Shown: one piece after another, positions 17,268 through 25,921 of the stretch
Layout of the letters: every line of letters starts with the position of its first letter
How positions within the stretch are numbered: the first letter of the stretch is position 1
DNA from: JBLHKS01 sp047620505
GTDB lineage: Bacteria; Verrucomicrobiota; Verrucomicrobiia; Verrucomicrobiales; DEV007
Length of the DNA stretch: 64,000 nucleotides
Direction: 5' to 3'
NCBI GenBank assembly: GCA_047620505.1
Contig: JBLHKS010000012.1
Span: 4,087-68,086 of the forward strand
The notes under the pieces: generated by a model
Told to the model about the DNA's origin: nothing
Seen by the model: only the letters and a program-made list of their open reading frames with translations
Database searches by the model: none
Translations under genes and position numbers: made by a program

Positions 17268-18539
17268 ATGAAAACGCAGACCCTGATTTTCTCCCTTTCT
17301 CTCTCGCTGACGGGCTTCGCCGTTGCAGAAAACTGGCCGCAGTTCCACGGCCCGAATCTCGATCGCACGAGCGCCGAGACCGGCCTCCCGACTGAGTGGA
17401 GCGCGACGGAAAATCTGAAATGGCAGCTGAAACTCCCAGGCGAAGGTGCCTCCTGCCCGATCATTTGGGGCGATGCCGCGTTCGTCACGACCTTCACTGG
17501 TGAAGGCGCATCCGTGGAGCGGCATTTGGTGAGAATCGACGTCAAAAGCGGTGAAGTCGTCTGGCAGAAAACAATTCCCGCGTGGCATCCGGAAGACGAC
17601 TACAAGGGCTACATCACGGAGCACGGCTACGCGTCGAACACACCGGTTACCGATGGTGAACGGGTTTACTGCTTTTTCGGCAAGGGCGGTGTCTACGCGT
17701 TTGATTTCAGCGGGAATGAAATCTGGAAAGCCGAGACTGGTAGCCAGTCGTCCAAGCAGAAATGGGGATCAGCCGCCAGCCCGATTCTCTACGACGGCAA
17801 GCTGATCGTGCCCGCTGGCGATGAGGCCCGAGCGATCTTTGCCTTCGATGCTGTGACTGGCAAGGAGCTCTGGAAAGCCGAGGGCGACCGGTTAGCCGCC
17901 TCCTACGGATCTCCAGTGATTATGAAGGTCGACAACGAGCGGACCGACATCATTTTTTCGATGCAACAGGAGGTCTGGGGCATCAATCCGAGCAACGGCA
18001 AGCTCCGCTGGTTCGCCGAGTACGACTTGCCCGGGAACATGTCTAACACGCCTTCAATCGTCGGCGACGTGATCACGATTTCGGGCGGTTTTCCGCGCAC
18101 AGCGCGCGTCGCGGTCAAGGGCGGCGGCAAGGGCGACATGACGGCCTCCGTTCTTTACGACACTCAGAAGCCAACGACTTACATGACCGCTCCCGTCTCT
18201 CATGATGGGCTTCTTTACTGGGTTTCCGACAGCGGAATCGCCTTCGCGGCGAAGCCGGGCGAGGCGGAAGAAATCTGGCAGGAACGCGTTCCGGGGCTCG
18301 ATGGTGCCGGTGGTCGCGGCAAGCCGTTTTACGCTTCGCCGATTCTCGCGGACGGGAAAATTTATGCCGTTAGCCGCGCGAATGGGGTCTTCGTGATCGA
18401 GCCGAGCGAGGAGGGCCTGAAGGTCATCGCGCAGAACAAAATCAAAGGAGACGACTCGCTGTTCAACGCGTCTATTTCGATCGCTGACGGAAAGATTTAT
18501 CTGCGCTCGGCCAAAGTTCTCTACTGCATCGGCAGCTGA
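17268..18539 (+). CDS. Secreted PQQ-binding-like beta-propeller protein
   Basis: 423 aa with a clear signal peptide (to VAE near residue 21). It opens NWPQFHGPNLDRTSAETGLP and carries repeated propeller blades (AFDAVTGKELWKAEG, GINPSNGKLRWFAE). It is similar in layout to the protein at 15081 and the two flank the methyltransferase. The ATG at 17268 starts the signal peptide; a longer in-frame reading overlaps the methyltransferase and is unlikely. Its 3' end overlaps the convergent sulfotransferase by 19 bp. Exported, ligand unknown. Confidence 0.83.
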   Translation: MKTQTLIFSLSLSLTGFAVAENWPQFHGPNLDRTSAETGLPTEWSATENLKWQLKLPGEGASCPIIWGDAAFVTTFTGEGASVERHLVRIDVKSGEVVWQKTIPAWHPEDDYKGYITEHGYASNTPVTDGERVYCFFGKGGVYAFDFSGNEIWKAETGSQSSKQKWGSAASPILYDGKLIVPAGDEARAIFAFDAVTGKELWKAEGDRLAASYGSPVIMKVDNERTDIIFSMQQEVWGINPSNGKLRWFAEYDLPGNMSNTPSIVGDVITISGGFPRTARVAVKGGGKGDMTASVLYDTQKPTTYMTAPVSHDGLLYWVSDSGIAFAAKPGEAEEIWQERVPGLDGAGGRGKPFYASPILADGKIYAVSRANGVFVIEPSEEGLKVIAQNKIKGDDSLFNASISIADGKIYLRSAKVLYCIGS

Positions 18540-19441
18540 GTCCAGTGCGTCAGGTCGCGATCGAGGATTCTCGATAGTTTCTCAACATCCTCGCGAAAGC
18601 AGTTTCGCAACTCCGCGTTCAGCTCTTCGGGTAGCTGAGCGCGCTTGCCTTTTCGAAACGAAAGCTTCTCCGAGAGGTTTCGAATTCGTTTCAAGATGCC
18701 GAATTTCGCGTTCCGCATTCCCAGCTTTTCCCTGAGGTCGATTGCGCGCTCGAGAAACCAGGTTACCAGCTTGTGGGATTTCCCGGCGACGACCTGACGA
18801 TTGCCGAGCACGCGAGGAAACTCGGTTCGACCGTCCGACTCAACGTTGAGGAATTTGAGAATCTGTTCGTACTCGCGTTTCGCGTCTTCAGCAAAATCCT
18901 CGTAGATCACAACGCAGAGTCGATCGTGGTCCACCGTCTTGAAAAGCCGCAGCAGCTGCTCACCAAAAAGTCCCCACTTTCGATACTGAAGAAATTCCGG
19001 CCAGCGGTTGGCGCGCGGCAGACTTTCGCCCTTCGCGCGGGTTTCCTGGAGCGACCATGCCTCAGAGAAATCGGTCACGTCCTCCTGCCCAGCGACGAGC
19101 AACTGAGCGTGAAACGACTGGACCATTTCAACTGGATTCCGGAGCATGACCACAAACCTCGCCCCCGATTGGAATTCCAGAATTTCCGCAACCGCAGTTT
19201 CTGAAAACAAACCGTAGGGCGATCCCTCGCCGACCGCTTCGTGCTCTGGGCCCGCGTCGCGGAAACAATTAAGGTAAGCCGCCTCATCGAACGTGATCCG
19301 CGTCGAAAAATCTCGCCCGAAATAGAACGGCTCCTTCGGATCGGCGAATGCGATCTTCGGATGCTCAGCAAGGTACTGGCACATCGCCGTCGTTCCGCAT
19401 CGCGGCGCGCCAATCACGAAAAAATCCGGTTTTCGATTCAC
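18521..19441 (-). CDS. Sulfotransferase domain protein
   Basis: 306 aa. The PAPS 5'-phosphosulfate-binding loop GAPRCGTTAM lies at residues 11-20, and the 3'-phosphate-binding segment is near FVVMLRNPVEMVQSFHAQ. This is the arrangement of carbohydrate sulfotransferases of the heparan-sulfate N-sulfotransferase type. It could add sulfate to a surface glycan, the opposite of the nearby sulfatases. A near palindrome (18950) encodes GEQLLRL. Substrate is unknown. Confidence 0.83.
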   Translation of the reverse strand: MNRKPDFFVIGAPRCGTTAMCQYLAEHPKIAFADPKEPFYFGRDFSTRITFDEAAYLNCFRDAGPEHEAVGEGSPYGLFSETAVAEILEFQSGARFVVMLRNPVEMVQSFHAQLLVAGQEDVTDFSEAWSLQETRAKGESLPRANRWPEFLQYRKWGLFGEQLLRLFKTVDHDRLCVVIYEDFAEDAKREYEQILKFLNVESDGRTEFPRVLGNRQVVAGKSHKLVTWFLERAIDLREKLGMRNAKFGILKRIRNLSEKLSFRKGKRAQLPEELNAELRNCFREDVEKLSRILDRDLTHWTQLPMQ

Positions 19442-19697
19442 GCCCTTCTTTCACTCCGCGATATCAAAACGCCAACGAGATTCCGCTTCTCCAGTTGCGG
19501 ATTTCCAGCCTGGCGTTACTTTCGCCTCCTGATCCGATGCGTTTCAACGATCTCAGCACTTTTGTTTCCCTTCCCGGCAGCCTCGCTCTCCAGCAGCTGC
19601 TACTTGGGCTAGCCGCTCGCTAGTCCTTGATTTTTCTACCGTCCCCTGTCCCTTTCCCGCGCTTTCGCGGAATCAATCTGTACACGCATTCTCTGTT
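19442..19697. other. Intergenic region upstream of leuA with a palindrome variant
   Basis: About 255 bp between the divergent sulfotransferase and leuA starts. It holds a CAGCAGCTGCTA copy (19591-19602), the only recognisable element. No attenuator, leader peptide or T-box fold was recognised. Confidence 0.5.
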
Positions 19698-21419
19698 ATG
19701 AAACCCCAGTCCATCCGGAAATACCGAGCCTTCAAGCCAGTCGATCTGCCTGATCGAACCTGGCCTGATCGCGCCATCAAAAAAGCTCCCATCTGGTGCA
19801 GCGTCGACCTCCGCGACGGCAATCAGGCGCTTCCAATCCCGATGAGCGTCGAGGAAAAGCTCGAGATGTTCGACTTGCTCGTAGAGATCGGTTTCAAGCA
19901 GATCGAAGTCGGATTTCCGTCCGCAGCAGACACGGAATTCAACTTTTTGCGCAGGCTCGTCGCCGACGGTCGGATTCCCAAAGACGTTACGATTCAGGTT
20001 CTCGTCCAGGCTCGTGAGCACCTGATTCGTCGGACGTTCGAGGCAATCGACGGCGTTCCGAAATCGATCGTTCACCTCTACAATTCAACTTCGCCGCTCC
20101 AACGCCGGGTGACTTTTCACGACGCATCGAAAAGCAAAATCAAGGGGATCGCGCTGGAAGGAACGGCCTTGGTTCGCGAACTCGCCGACAAAGTTAAGGG
20201 CCAGGATATCCGATTTCAGTACTCGCCGGAGAGCTTCTCCGACACCGAGATGGATTATGCTTTGGAGGTTTGTGAGGGCGTCAAAGCAATCTGGAAACCG
20301 ACCATGCGCAAACCGATCATCTTGAACCTGCCGGCCACGGTCGAGTGGAGCACTCCTAACGTCCATGCAGATCAAATCGAGTGGTTCGGACGCAACATCT
20401 CTGAACGCGAGACCGTTCACATCAGCCTCCACACCCACAACGATCGAGGCACCGGAGTCGCGGCAACCGAACTGGGTTTGATGGCCGGTGCCGACCGCGT
20501 CGAGGGCACGCTGTTCGGAAACGGCGAGCGGACTGGGAACCTCGACCTCGTCACGGTCGCGCTGAACATGAATAGTCACGGCATCAAAACCGGGCTCGAT
20601 TTTTCGAATCTGACGACGATTCGCGAGGTCTACGAACGGACCACGCGGATGACCGTTCCCGAGCGCCTGCCCTACGCAGGTGAGTTGGTTTTCACAGCTT
20701 TTTCCGGCAGTCATCAGGACGCGATCAAGAAGGGCTTCGAACGCCGCGACGCGGATTTGATCAAGAATCCGAAGAAGAAATGGGGTGTGCCCTACCTCAC
20801 GATCGATCCTCAAGACATCGGCCGGAGCTACGAGGCGATCATCCGGATCAACAGCCAGAGTGGCAAAGGCGGCGTGGCTTACGTTCTGGATCAGGAGCAC
20901 GGTTTCGACATTCCGAAGTCGATGCATCCGCAAGTCGGTCAGCGGATTTACTCGATCGCGGATCAGCTCGGAGACGAACTTTCCTCGGACGCAGTTCGCG
21001 ATCATTTTGTCCGCGAATTCGCTAACGTCGGCGATCCGATGGAACTTCTGGATTACGAGCTCGATCACCGCGCCGGAAAACGCGGTGAAGTCACCTGCGT
21101 CGCGAAAATCGCGATCAAGGGCAAGGAACGCGAAATCAACGGCATCGGAAACGGTCCGATCAACGCCTTCGTCCATGCGCTGGAAACAGCCGGACTGAAG
21201 GATTTTTCCGTGACCGATTACCGATCGCATGCGGTCCGCGGTGGCTCGGATGCGGACAGCGCGGCTTACGTTCAAGTCCAGCAGCTGCTGGAGCCGGGCC
21301 AGGGCGGACCAGGGCTTCTCTGGGGCTGCGGGATCGATTCATCGATCGAAATGGCTGGGCTCAAAGCGCTTGTGACGGCTTGGAATCTGCTTCGAGATCG
21401 GAGCGAAACGCCGGCTTAA
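19698..21419 (+). CDS. leuA: 2-isopropylmalate synthase
   Basis: 573 aa, the long LeuA form. It catalyses the first committed step of leucine synthesis, condensing acetyl-CoA with 2-oxoisovalerate. The catalytic DLRDGNQAL lies near residues 37-45, the metal-binding HTHNDRGTG in the barrel, then GNGERTGN. A C-terminal regulatory LeuA dimer domain is present and carries an exact CAGCAGCTGCTG (21279, VQQLLE). No other leucine-pathway gene is adjacent. Its stop shares the tetranucleotide TTAA with the stop of the convergent truA. Confidence 0.93.
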   Translation: MKPQSIRKYRAFKPVDLPDRTWPDRAIKKAPIWCSVDLRDGNQALPIPMSVEEKLEMFDLLVEIGFKQIEVGFPSAADTEFNFLRRLVADGRIPKDVTIQVLVQAREHLIRRTFEAIDGVPKSIVHLYNSTSPLQRRVTFHDASKSKIKGIALEGTALVRELADKVKGQDIRFQYSPESFSDTEMDYALEVCEGVKAIWKPTMRKPIILNLPATVEWSTPNVHADQIEWFGRNISERETVHISLHTHNDRGTGVAATELGLMAGADRVEGTLFGNGERTGNLDLVTVALNMNSHGIKTGLDFSNLTTIREVYERTTRMTVPERLPYAGELVFTAFSGSHQDAIKKGFERRDADLIKNPKKKWGVPYLTIDPQDIGRSYEAIIRINSQSGKGGVAYVLDQEHGFDIPKSMHPQVGQRIYSIADQLGDELSSDAVRDHFVREFANVGDPMELLDYELDHRAGKRGEVTCVAKIAIKGKEREINGIGNGPINAFVHALETAGLKDFSVTDYRSHAVRGGSDADSAAYVQVQQLLEPGQGGPGLLWGCGIDSSIEMAGLKALVTAWNLLRDRSETPA

Positions 21420-22183
21420 CTGTAAATGACTTTTACGAGCGTCAACCCGTCCGCCGGAGCCGCGAGGGGCGATTTTACCGCCCCGTTGGATTCGTTAGCG
21501 ATCAGGCTTGCGAGTTCCGCGAGGCTGAGCCGGCCCTGTCCGGTTTTTACGATCGCGCCCACGATCAGCCTGACCATTTTGTAGTGAAATCCGTCGCCGG
21601 TGAAGACGAAACTCAAGTCCTCGCCGACCGCTTCGATCGTCGCAGAGAAAATCGTTCGATGCTTGTCTTCGGGGTTTGAATCCGGATCGCGCCGGTTCGC
21701 CGCGAAGGCCGCAAAATCGTGCCTGCCCTCGAACATCGCCAAAGCATCCGTCAGCAGCTGCTGATCAATTATTTTCCGAACATGCCAAGCCAGTCCAACC
21801 CGCAACGGCGGTAAAACCGGGCCGGTGAAAATCTCATAGCGATAGGTCTTTTCCCTCGCATCGAAACGGGCGTGAAAATCCGGCGAAGCGGCTTCGCAGC
21901 TCATCACTCGGATTGTGCGCGGCAGTTTCGTGTTCAGCGCACGGACCCAGGCATCGGAATCGAGGCTGAGTTCGGCTGGTGCGTCGAAATGCGCGACCTG
22001 ACCGATTGCGTGAACTCCGGAATCCGTTCGGCCCGAACCACGAATTGGGCCAATGTCAGGATGGATCAAACGCGCTGCAGCCAGGAGATGATCCTGGATC
22101 GTGTTTCCGCTCGGTTGACTCTGCCAGCCCTTAAACGGTCGACCGTCGTAGGCGATCGTGAGCTTGAAGCGATTCGCGTTCAT
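21416..22183 (-). CDS. truA: tRNA pseudouridine synthase A
   Basis: 255 aa, normal TruA length. It isomerises uridines 38-40 of tRNA. The catalytic Asp is in RGSGRTDSGVHA and the N-terminal strand is LTIAYDGRPFKGWQ. Its ATG overlaps the ruvX stop by 4 bp, making the distal gene of a manC-ruvX-truA operon. An exact CAGCAGCTGCTG (21752) encodes DQQLLTDA. Confidence 0.95.
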   Translation of the reverse strand: MNANRFKLTIAYDGRPFKGWQSQPSGNTIQDHLLAAARLIHPDIGPIRGSGRTDSGVHAIGQVAHFDAPAELSLDSDAWVRALNTKLPRTIRVMSCEAASPDFHARFDAREKTYRYEIFTGPVLPPLRVGLAWHVRKIIDQQLLTDALAMFEGRHDFAAFAANRRDPDSNPEDKHRTIFSATIEAVGEDLSFVFTGDGFHYKMVRLIVGAIVKTGQGRLSLAELASLIANESNGAVKSPLAAPADGLTLVKVIYS

Positions 22184-22644
22184 CCGAAGATTTCTTCGTC
22201 ATCCGGGTCCGGCGGCAGCATCGCCATCCCCTGCTGAGAATCGAGGTAATCCTGAAGAATCACGACCGCCGCCGCCTGGTCGATCACCCCCCGCGTTTCC
22301 CGCGTCTTGTGGCCAGCTGCATTCAGAATTCCCTGGGCAGTCACCGTCGTGAGCCGCTCGTCGACTTCAACGATCCTGACATGCTCACCAACTTTGCTTT
22401 GGAGACTCGCCGCGAATTCGCGCACTTTTTCAACCGCCGCTCCCTCGCTTCCATCCATTTTCAGCGGCAGGCCGAGCACGATTGTCTCCACGGCGTGCTC
22501 GCTTACCAGTTCGACGATACGCGGAATCGGCTCCGTCTTGCCGACGTGGATCGTCTCAAATGGATGAGCCAACATCGCCAGCTCATCGCTCAGCGCGATT
22601 CCGACGCGAGCGTCACCGTGATCGATGGCGAGAATTCTGGGCAT
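22180..22644 (-). CDS. ruvX: Putative pre-16S rRNA nuclease / Holliday junction resolvase-like RuvX (YqgF)
   Basis: 154 aa RNase H-fold protein. The N-terminal ILAIDHGDARVGIALSD contains the first active-site Asp, VLGLPLKMDGS follows, and the later acidic motif is VDERLTTVTA, with a closing DQAAAVVILQDYLD. The family processes 16S rRNA 5' ends and was earlier described as a resolvase. It lies 6 bp after manC and overlaps truA by 4 bp. Confidence 0.93.
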   Translation of the reverse strand: MPRILAIDHGDARVGIALSDELAMLAHPFETIHVGKTEPIPRIVELVSEHAVETIVLGLPLKMDGSEGAAVEKVREFAASLQSKVGEHVRIVEVDERLTTVTAQGILNAAGHKTRETRGVIDQAAAVVILQDYLDSQQGMAMLPPDPDDEEIFG

Positions 22645-22650
22645 GTCAGG

Positions 22651-23712
22651 CTACTTCAATTCCTCCGGCATGATGTCGACGAGTTTCTTGATTCCATCGG
22701 CGTCGTTGCGATTGGCGATCAGAATTGCGTCCTCAGTTTCAACCACAATCAGGTCGTTGACTCCGAGCAAGGCGATCCGCTTTCCACCGGCGTTGTAGAC
22801 GATATTATTTGTGCTGTCGAGCTGAGTGACCAGGCCGCGTGTTGAGTTTTCCTGATCGTCCCGGTTCAGATATTTTGCGACCGAGGGCCAGCCGCCGACG
22901 TCGTCCCAATCGAAGGTGGCCTCGATGTTGAGAACGCTCGAAGCCTTCTCCATCAGCGCAAAATCGATCGAAATTTTCGGCAAGAGCTGGAATTCAGCCT
23001 CAATCGTTTCCTCCAGGTTGGTGCTGGTTTGAATCGAGTTAACGAAATTCGCAAGTTCGGGCGCGTGCTGCGAAAGTTCGCTCACAACCGTTGGGATCGA
23101 CCAGAAAAACATCCCGGCGTTCCACGAAAAATTCCCCTTGGCCAGAAACTCGGCCGCCTGCTCCGAATCCGGCTTCTCGCGGAATTTTTCGACCTCGAAA
23201 ACCGGGAGCGCGGACGAGATTTCGGCCTGCTGCCCGCGTTCGATGTAGCCGTAACTCGGGCACGGCCAGGTCGGCTTGATTCCAACGGTAACGAGGCTCG
23301 TCGACTTCGACGCGACCGCCAGCGCCGCCCCAACGACGTCGTGAAACGAGCCGGTGTCCTGAATCAGATGATCCGCTGGCAGCACCGCCATCGTGGCCTC
23401 CGGATTCCTCCGCGCAACCCACCCAGCTCCGAGCGCGACTGCCGGAGCCGTGTCGCGCTTGGCGGGCTCGGCCAGAATATTTTCGGCCGGAAGATCCACG
23501 ATCTCGCGCAGACCGTCGAGCTGATCGGCGTTTGTCAGGATCAGGATATTTTCGCGTGGAATCAATCCGTCGAGCCGAGAAATCGTCTTTTCGATCAACG
23601 TTTCCTCATCAAAAAGCGCCAGCAGCTGCTTAGGCTTGCGATGTCGGCTCAGCGGCCAGAATCGAGCGCCGCTGCCGCCAGCGAGGATGAGAGCAAAGTG
23701 ATTTTCCGCCAT
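22651..23712 (-). CDS. manC: Mannose-1-phosphate guanylyltransferase
   Basis: 353 aa nucleotidyltransferase that makes GDP-mannose from GTP and mannose-1-phosphate. The N-terminal LAGGSGARFWPLSRHRKPKQ signature and the VLPADHLI metal-binding Asp are intact, and PSYGYIERG and FWDVGGWPS-like (FDWDDVGGWPS) sugar-binding motifs follow. It lacks the C-terminal cupin isomerase domain of bifunctional ManC/AlgA. GDP-mannose would feed surface polysaccharide synthesis. A near palindrome (23620) encodes KQLLAL next to the signature motif. Confidence 0.9.
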   Translation of the reverse strand: MAENHFALILAGGSGARFWPLSRHRKPKQLLALFDEETLIEKTISRLDGLIPRENILILTNADQLDGLREIVDLPAENILAEPAKRDTAPAVALGAGWVARRNPEATMAVLPADHLIQDTGSFHDVVGAALAVASKSTSLVTVGIKPTWPCPSYGYIERGQQAEISSALPVFEVEKFREKPDSEQAAEFLAKGNFSWNAGMFFWSIPTVVSELSQHAPELANFVNSIQTSTNLEETIEAEFQLLPKISIDFALMEKASSVLNIEATFDWDDVGGWPSVAKYLNRDDQENSTRGLVTQLDSTNNIVYNAGGKRIALLGVNDLIVVETEDAILIANRNDADGIKKLVDIMPEELK

Positions 23713-23831
23713 GATGCTGATCGATGACCGCGCATTGAATTCGACTCAAATCGTTTCTCCATTCGATTTTTCGACGACCGGCGCGATAGTCGTTTGAAAC
23801 CACGAATCGAAGCACAAAACACCCTCTGAAG

Positions 23832-24200
23832 ATGGAAGAATATCCGACACCGCCGCCGACCAACACTCCCGCTATTTCTGAAAAAACTTTGATCGGCGCT
23901 GCGCTCGTTGCAGCCCCTGCGGCGATCGGCTGCGGCATCGGCATTTTGCTTGGAAACGGCCTGAAGCGCGGCAGTCGCGAGGGCTTGGCGATGACACTTT
24001 TTGCGCTCGGCGCAGCTGCGGCCGTGCCAGCCGCGGTCGACTACATCAAGCGTATCGCGAATGCTCCGAAAACCCGACGCGGCAGCGATCGTCGCCTCTC
24101 CGCGATCCGCGACGGCGATGTCGCGTTCGAAGATGCTTTTGATTACGGAGCCGGTGCGGTGGTCGACGATCACTCGGATGAATTTCGGCAGGAAGCTTAG
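23832..24200 (+). CDS. Small two-helix membrane protein of unknown function
   Basis: 122 aa. A Pro/Thr-rich N-terminus precedes two hydrophobic segments (about residues 21-41 with Gly/Ala-rich GCGIGILLG, and 52-70), followed by a charged cytoplasmic-type tail ending with Asp/Glu. No family recognised. It lies 6 bp upstream of the L,D-transpeptidase gene, so the two are probably co-transcribed, which hints at a cell-envelope role. Confidence 0.65.
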   Translation: MEEYPTPPPTNTPAISEKTLIGAALVAAPAAIGCGIGILLGNGLKRGSREGLAMTLFALGAAAAVPAAVDYIKRIANAPKTRRGSDRRLSAIRDGDVAFEDAFDYGAGAVVDDHSDEFRQEA

Positions 24201-24206
24201 GCGCTC

Positions 24207-24683
24207 ATGCAATCCGCCGAACCCGCCAGCCGCAAAATCGAAGTCTCCGTCGCCCAGCAGCTGCTACGGCTTTACGAAGACGACCAGGTCCTCGGTGAAT
24301 GGCCGGTTTCGACCTCGAAATTCGGCGAGGGCTACGAAGAGGGCAGCTACAAAACTCCGCTCGGGAAATTCAAGGTCGCTGAGGAATTCGGCGATGATCA
24401 GCCGATCGGGACGATCTTCAAATCACGGCTTCCAATCGGCGTGCGCGACGACGGCGAGGACTCGACCTCGGACGATTTGATCCTTTCGCGAATCCTCTGG
24501 CTTGAGGGGCTCGACGACGACAACGCGAACACGAAAGATCGCTACATTTATATTCACGGCACGAATCACGAACACGATATCGGCAAACCTGCCAGCATCG
24601 GTTGCGTTCGGATGAAGAATGCTGACGTGGTCTCACTTTACGAGAAAGTGACCGTAGGGACGTTGGTCGAAATCGTGGCTTGA
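24207..24683 (+). CDS. L,D-transpeptidase (YkuD domain)
   Basis: 158 aa, essentially a bare YkuD catalytic domain. The active-site motif is HGTNHEHDIGKPASIGCVRM with His117 and catalytic Cys133. The family crosslinks peptidoglycan or attaches proteins to it. No obvious signal peptide is present, which is odd for an enzyme acting on the wall; export might depend on a different start or on the membrane neighbour. A near palindrome (24255) encodes AQQLLRL. Confidence 0.85.
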   Translation: MQSAEPASRKIEVSVAQQLLRLYEDDQVLGEWPVSTSKFGEGYEEGSYKTPLGKFKVAEEFGDDQPIGTIFKSRLPIGVRDDGEDSTSDDLILSRILWLEGLDDDNANTKDRYIYIHGTNHEHDIGKPASIGCVRMKNADVVSLYEKVTVGTLVEIVA

Positions 24684-24690
24684 GCGGCGT

Positions 24691-25563
24691 TTAATCGCGA
24701 TCTTGCTCGCGACGTTGCTTGCGCTGAATCGATCTCTTTTCGAGAAACTCCTTCAGCGTCGTCCCAGCGGATTGCGTCGCTCGGCGCGCCTTTCGCATGA
24801 TCCCGGCCTTAAACTTGTCGACGCCCATTGCGTTCTGATTCGTCAGCATCGCCCGAAACGCCTCTTCGACGGTTTTCGGGCGCTCCCCGATTTCAAGGTG
24901 AACGCCATAACCGATTTCCCTCGGACAATGCGCATCCGAACCAACCGCGACAAAATCCAACTCCAGGTCGCTGGCGAATCCTTCGTCGAGCTGCTGCGTC
25001 AGAATCATTTTCTCCTGCGTTTTGGGAAACATTTTTGGGCCGAGCCAATTGGTAAAACTCAGCGTATCGGCGAACGCGTTGTTGCTCGTTTCGATCGCTC
25101 CGAGCCGCGACGCAAGCGCGCGTGACCCGTCGCGCCCGAAGTGCTTGATCACACCGGTTTGCCCAGCCGTGTAGGGATGCGGAATGAAGCCGCTCGCGTC
25201 TTTGGAATCGACCACGTGATCGATCACCGCGTCGAGCGAAGTGCTGTAAGGCTCGAGGCATTCGCCAAGATGCGTGTCCTCGTACCACGACGGACAATGG
25301 CCGAAAACGACGATGTCGATCCCTTCCGAAGTCAGGATTTCGACGCCTGGCAGCAGAGTCGTCCGCGCGTCTTCAGGTCTGGAATCGATCATCCGATGGT
25401 AGGATTCCGCCGGGCGCTTCCAGCAATGCTCGGAGCAGATCACGATGTCGAGTTCAGCCTTCTCGAACGCATTCCAGATTCGTCCGCTCCGACGTCCAAT
25501 CCGTCGAGATCGGAAATTGAAGTTCGGGTGAAAGTGGTAGTCGACGAAGAGATGCTCGGACAC
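24691..25563 (-). CDS. PHP-domain metal-dependent phosphoesterase-like protein
   Basis: About 290 aa. Metal-binding motifs of the PHP fold occur in order: VDYHFHPNF at the N-terminus, SEHCWK, a GVEIL segment, FGHCPS, IPHPY and finally VGSDAHCPREIG. The family includes histidinol phosphatase, polymerase-linked and nucleotide phosphoesterases. I chose the GTG at 25563 because it directly precedes the first motif; a longer reading to 25791 would overlap the divergent Smr gene and is Ser/Arg-rich. Substrate unknown. Confidence 0.78.
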   Translation of the reverse strand: MSEHLFVDYHFHPNFNFRSRRIGRRSGRIWNAFEKAELDIVICSEHCWKRPAESYHRMIDSRPEDARTTLLPGVEILTSEGIDIVVFGHCPSWYEDTHLGECLEPYSTSLDAVIDHVVDSKDASGFIPHPYTAGQTGVIKHFGRDGSRALASRLGAIETSNNAFADTLSFTNWLGPKMFPKTQEKMILTQQLDEGFASDLELDFVAVGSDAHCPREIGYGVHLEIGERPKTVEEAFRAMLTNQNAMGVDKFKAGIMRKARRATQSAGTTLKEFLEKRSIQRKQRREQDRD

Positions 25564-25609
25564 GGAAAAATATTTAGCCCAAAGCCTGGATTGAGGCAAT
25601 GTCCATATT

Positions 25610-25921
25610 GTGAGCGCGAGCGATGATTTTGAGATCCCGGACGACGCGGTCGAGATCCCGATCACCTCGGAAATCGATCTCCATACCTTTCGGCCAAAAG
25701 AAATTGGCTCGCTGCTTCCTGAATATTTTCGCGAGTGCCGAATGCGCGGGCTGTTCGAAATTCGGGTCGTCCACGGCAAAGGAACCGGCACGCTGCGCGA
25801 AGGCGTCCGGCGAATTCTGGAGCGCGAGCCGGGCGTGATTTCGTGGCGGAGTGGAAATGAAACCGAAGGCAGCTGGGGTGCGACGATGGTCCGCCTGGCA
25901 CCGATGAAAGACGAATTATGA
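25610..25921 (+). CDS. Smr-domain protein
   Basis: 103 aa small MutS-related domain. The conserved DLHTFRP and VHGKGTGTLREGV motifs are present, the features of Smr nucleases that act on branched DNA or on mRNA at stalled ribosomes. It begins with GTG and is divergent from the PHP gene. Its stop overlaps the sulfatase start by 4 bp, so it leads a two-gene unit whose functional link is not obvious. Confidence 0.87.
   Translation: MSASDDFEIPDDAVEIPITSEIDLHTFRPKEIGSLLPEYFRECRMRGLFEIRVVHGKGTGTLREGVRRILEREPGVISWRSGNETEGSWGATMVRLAPMKDEL

Noticed and set aside
20085..21275. A 396-aa minus-strand reading frame opposite leuA
   Set aside because: It lies fully inside leuA, whose motifs and length are complete; the antisense protein shows no domain.
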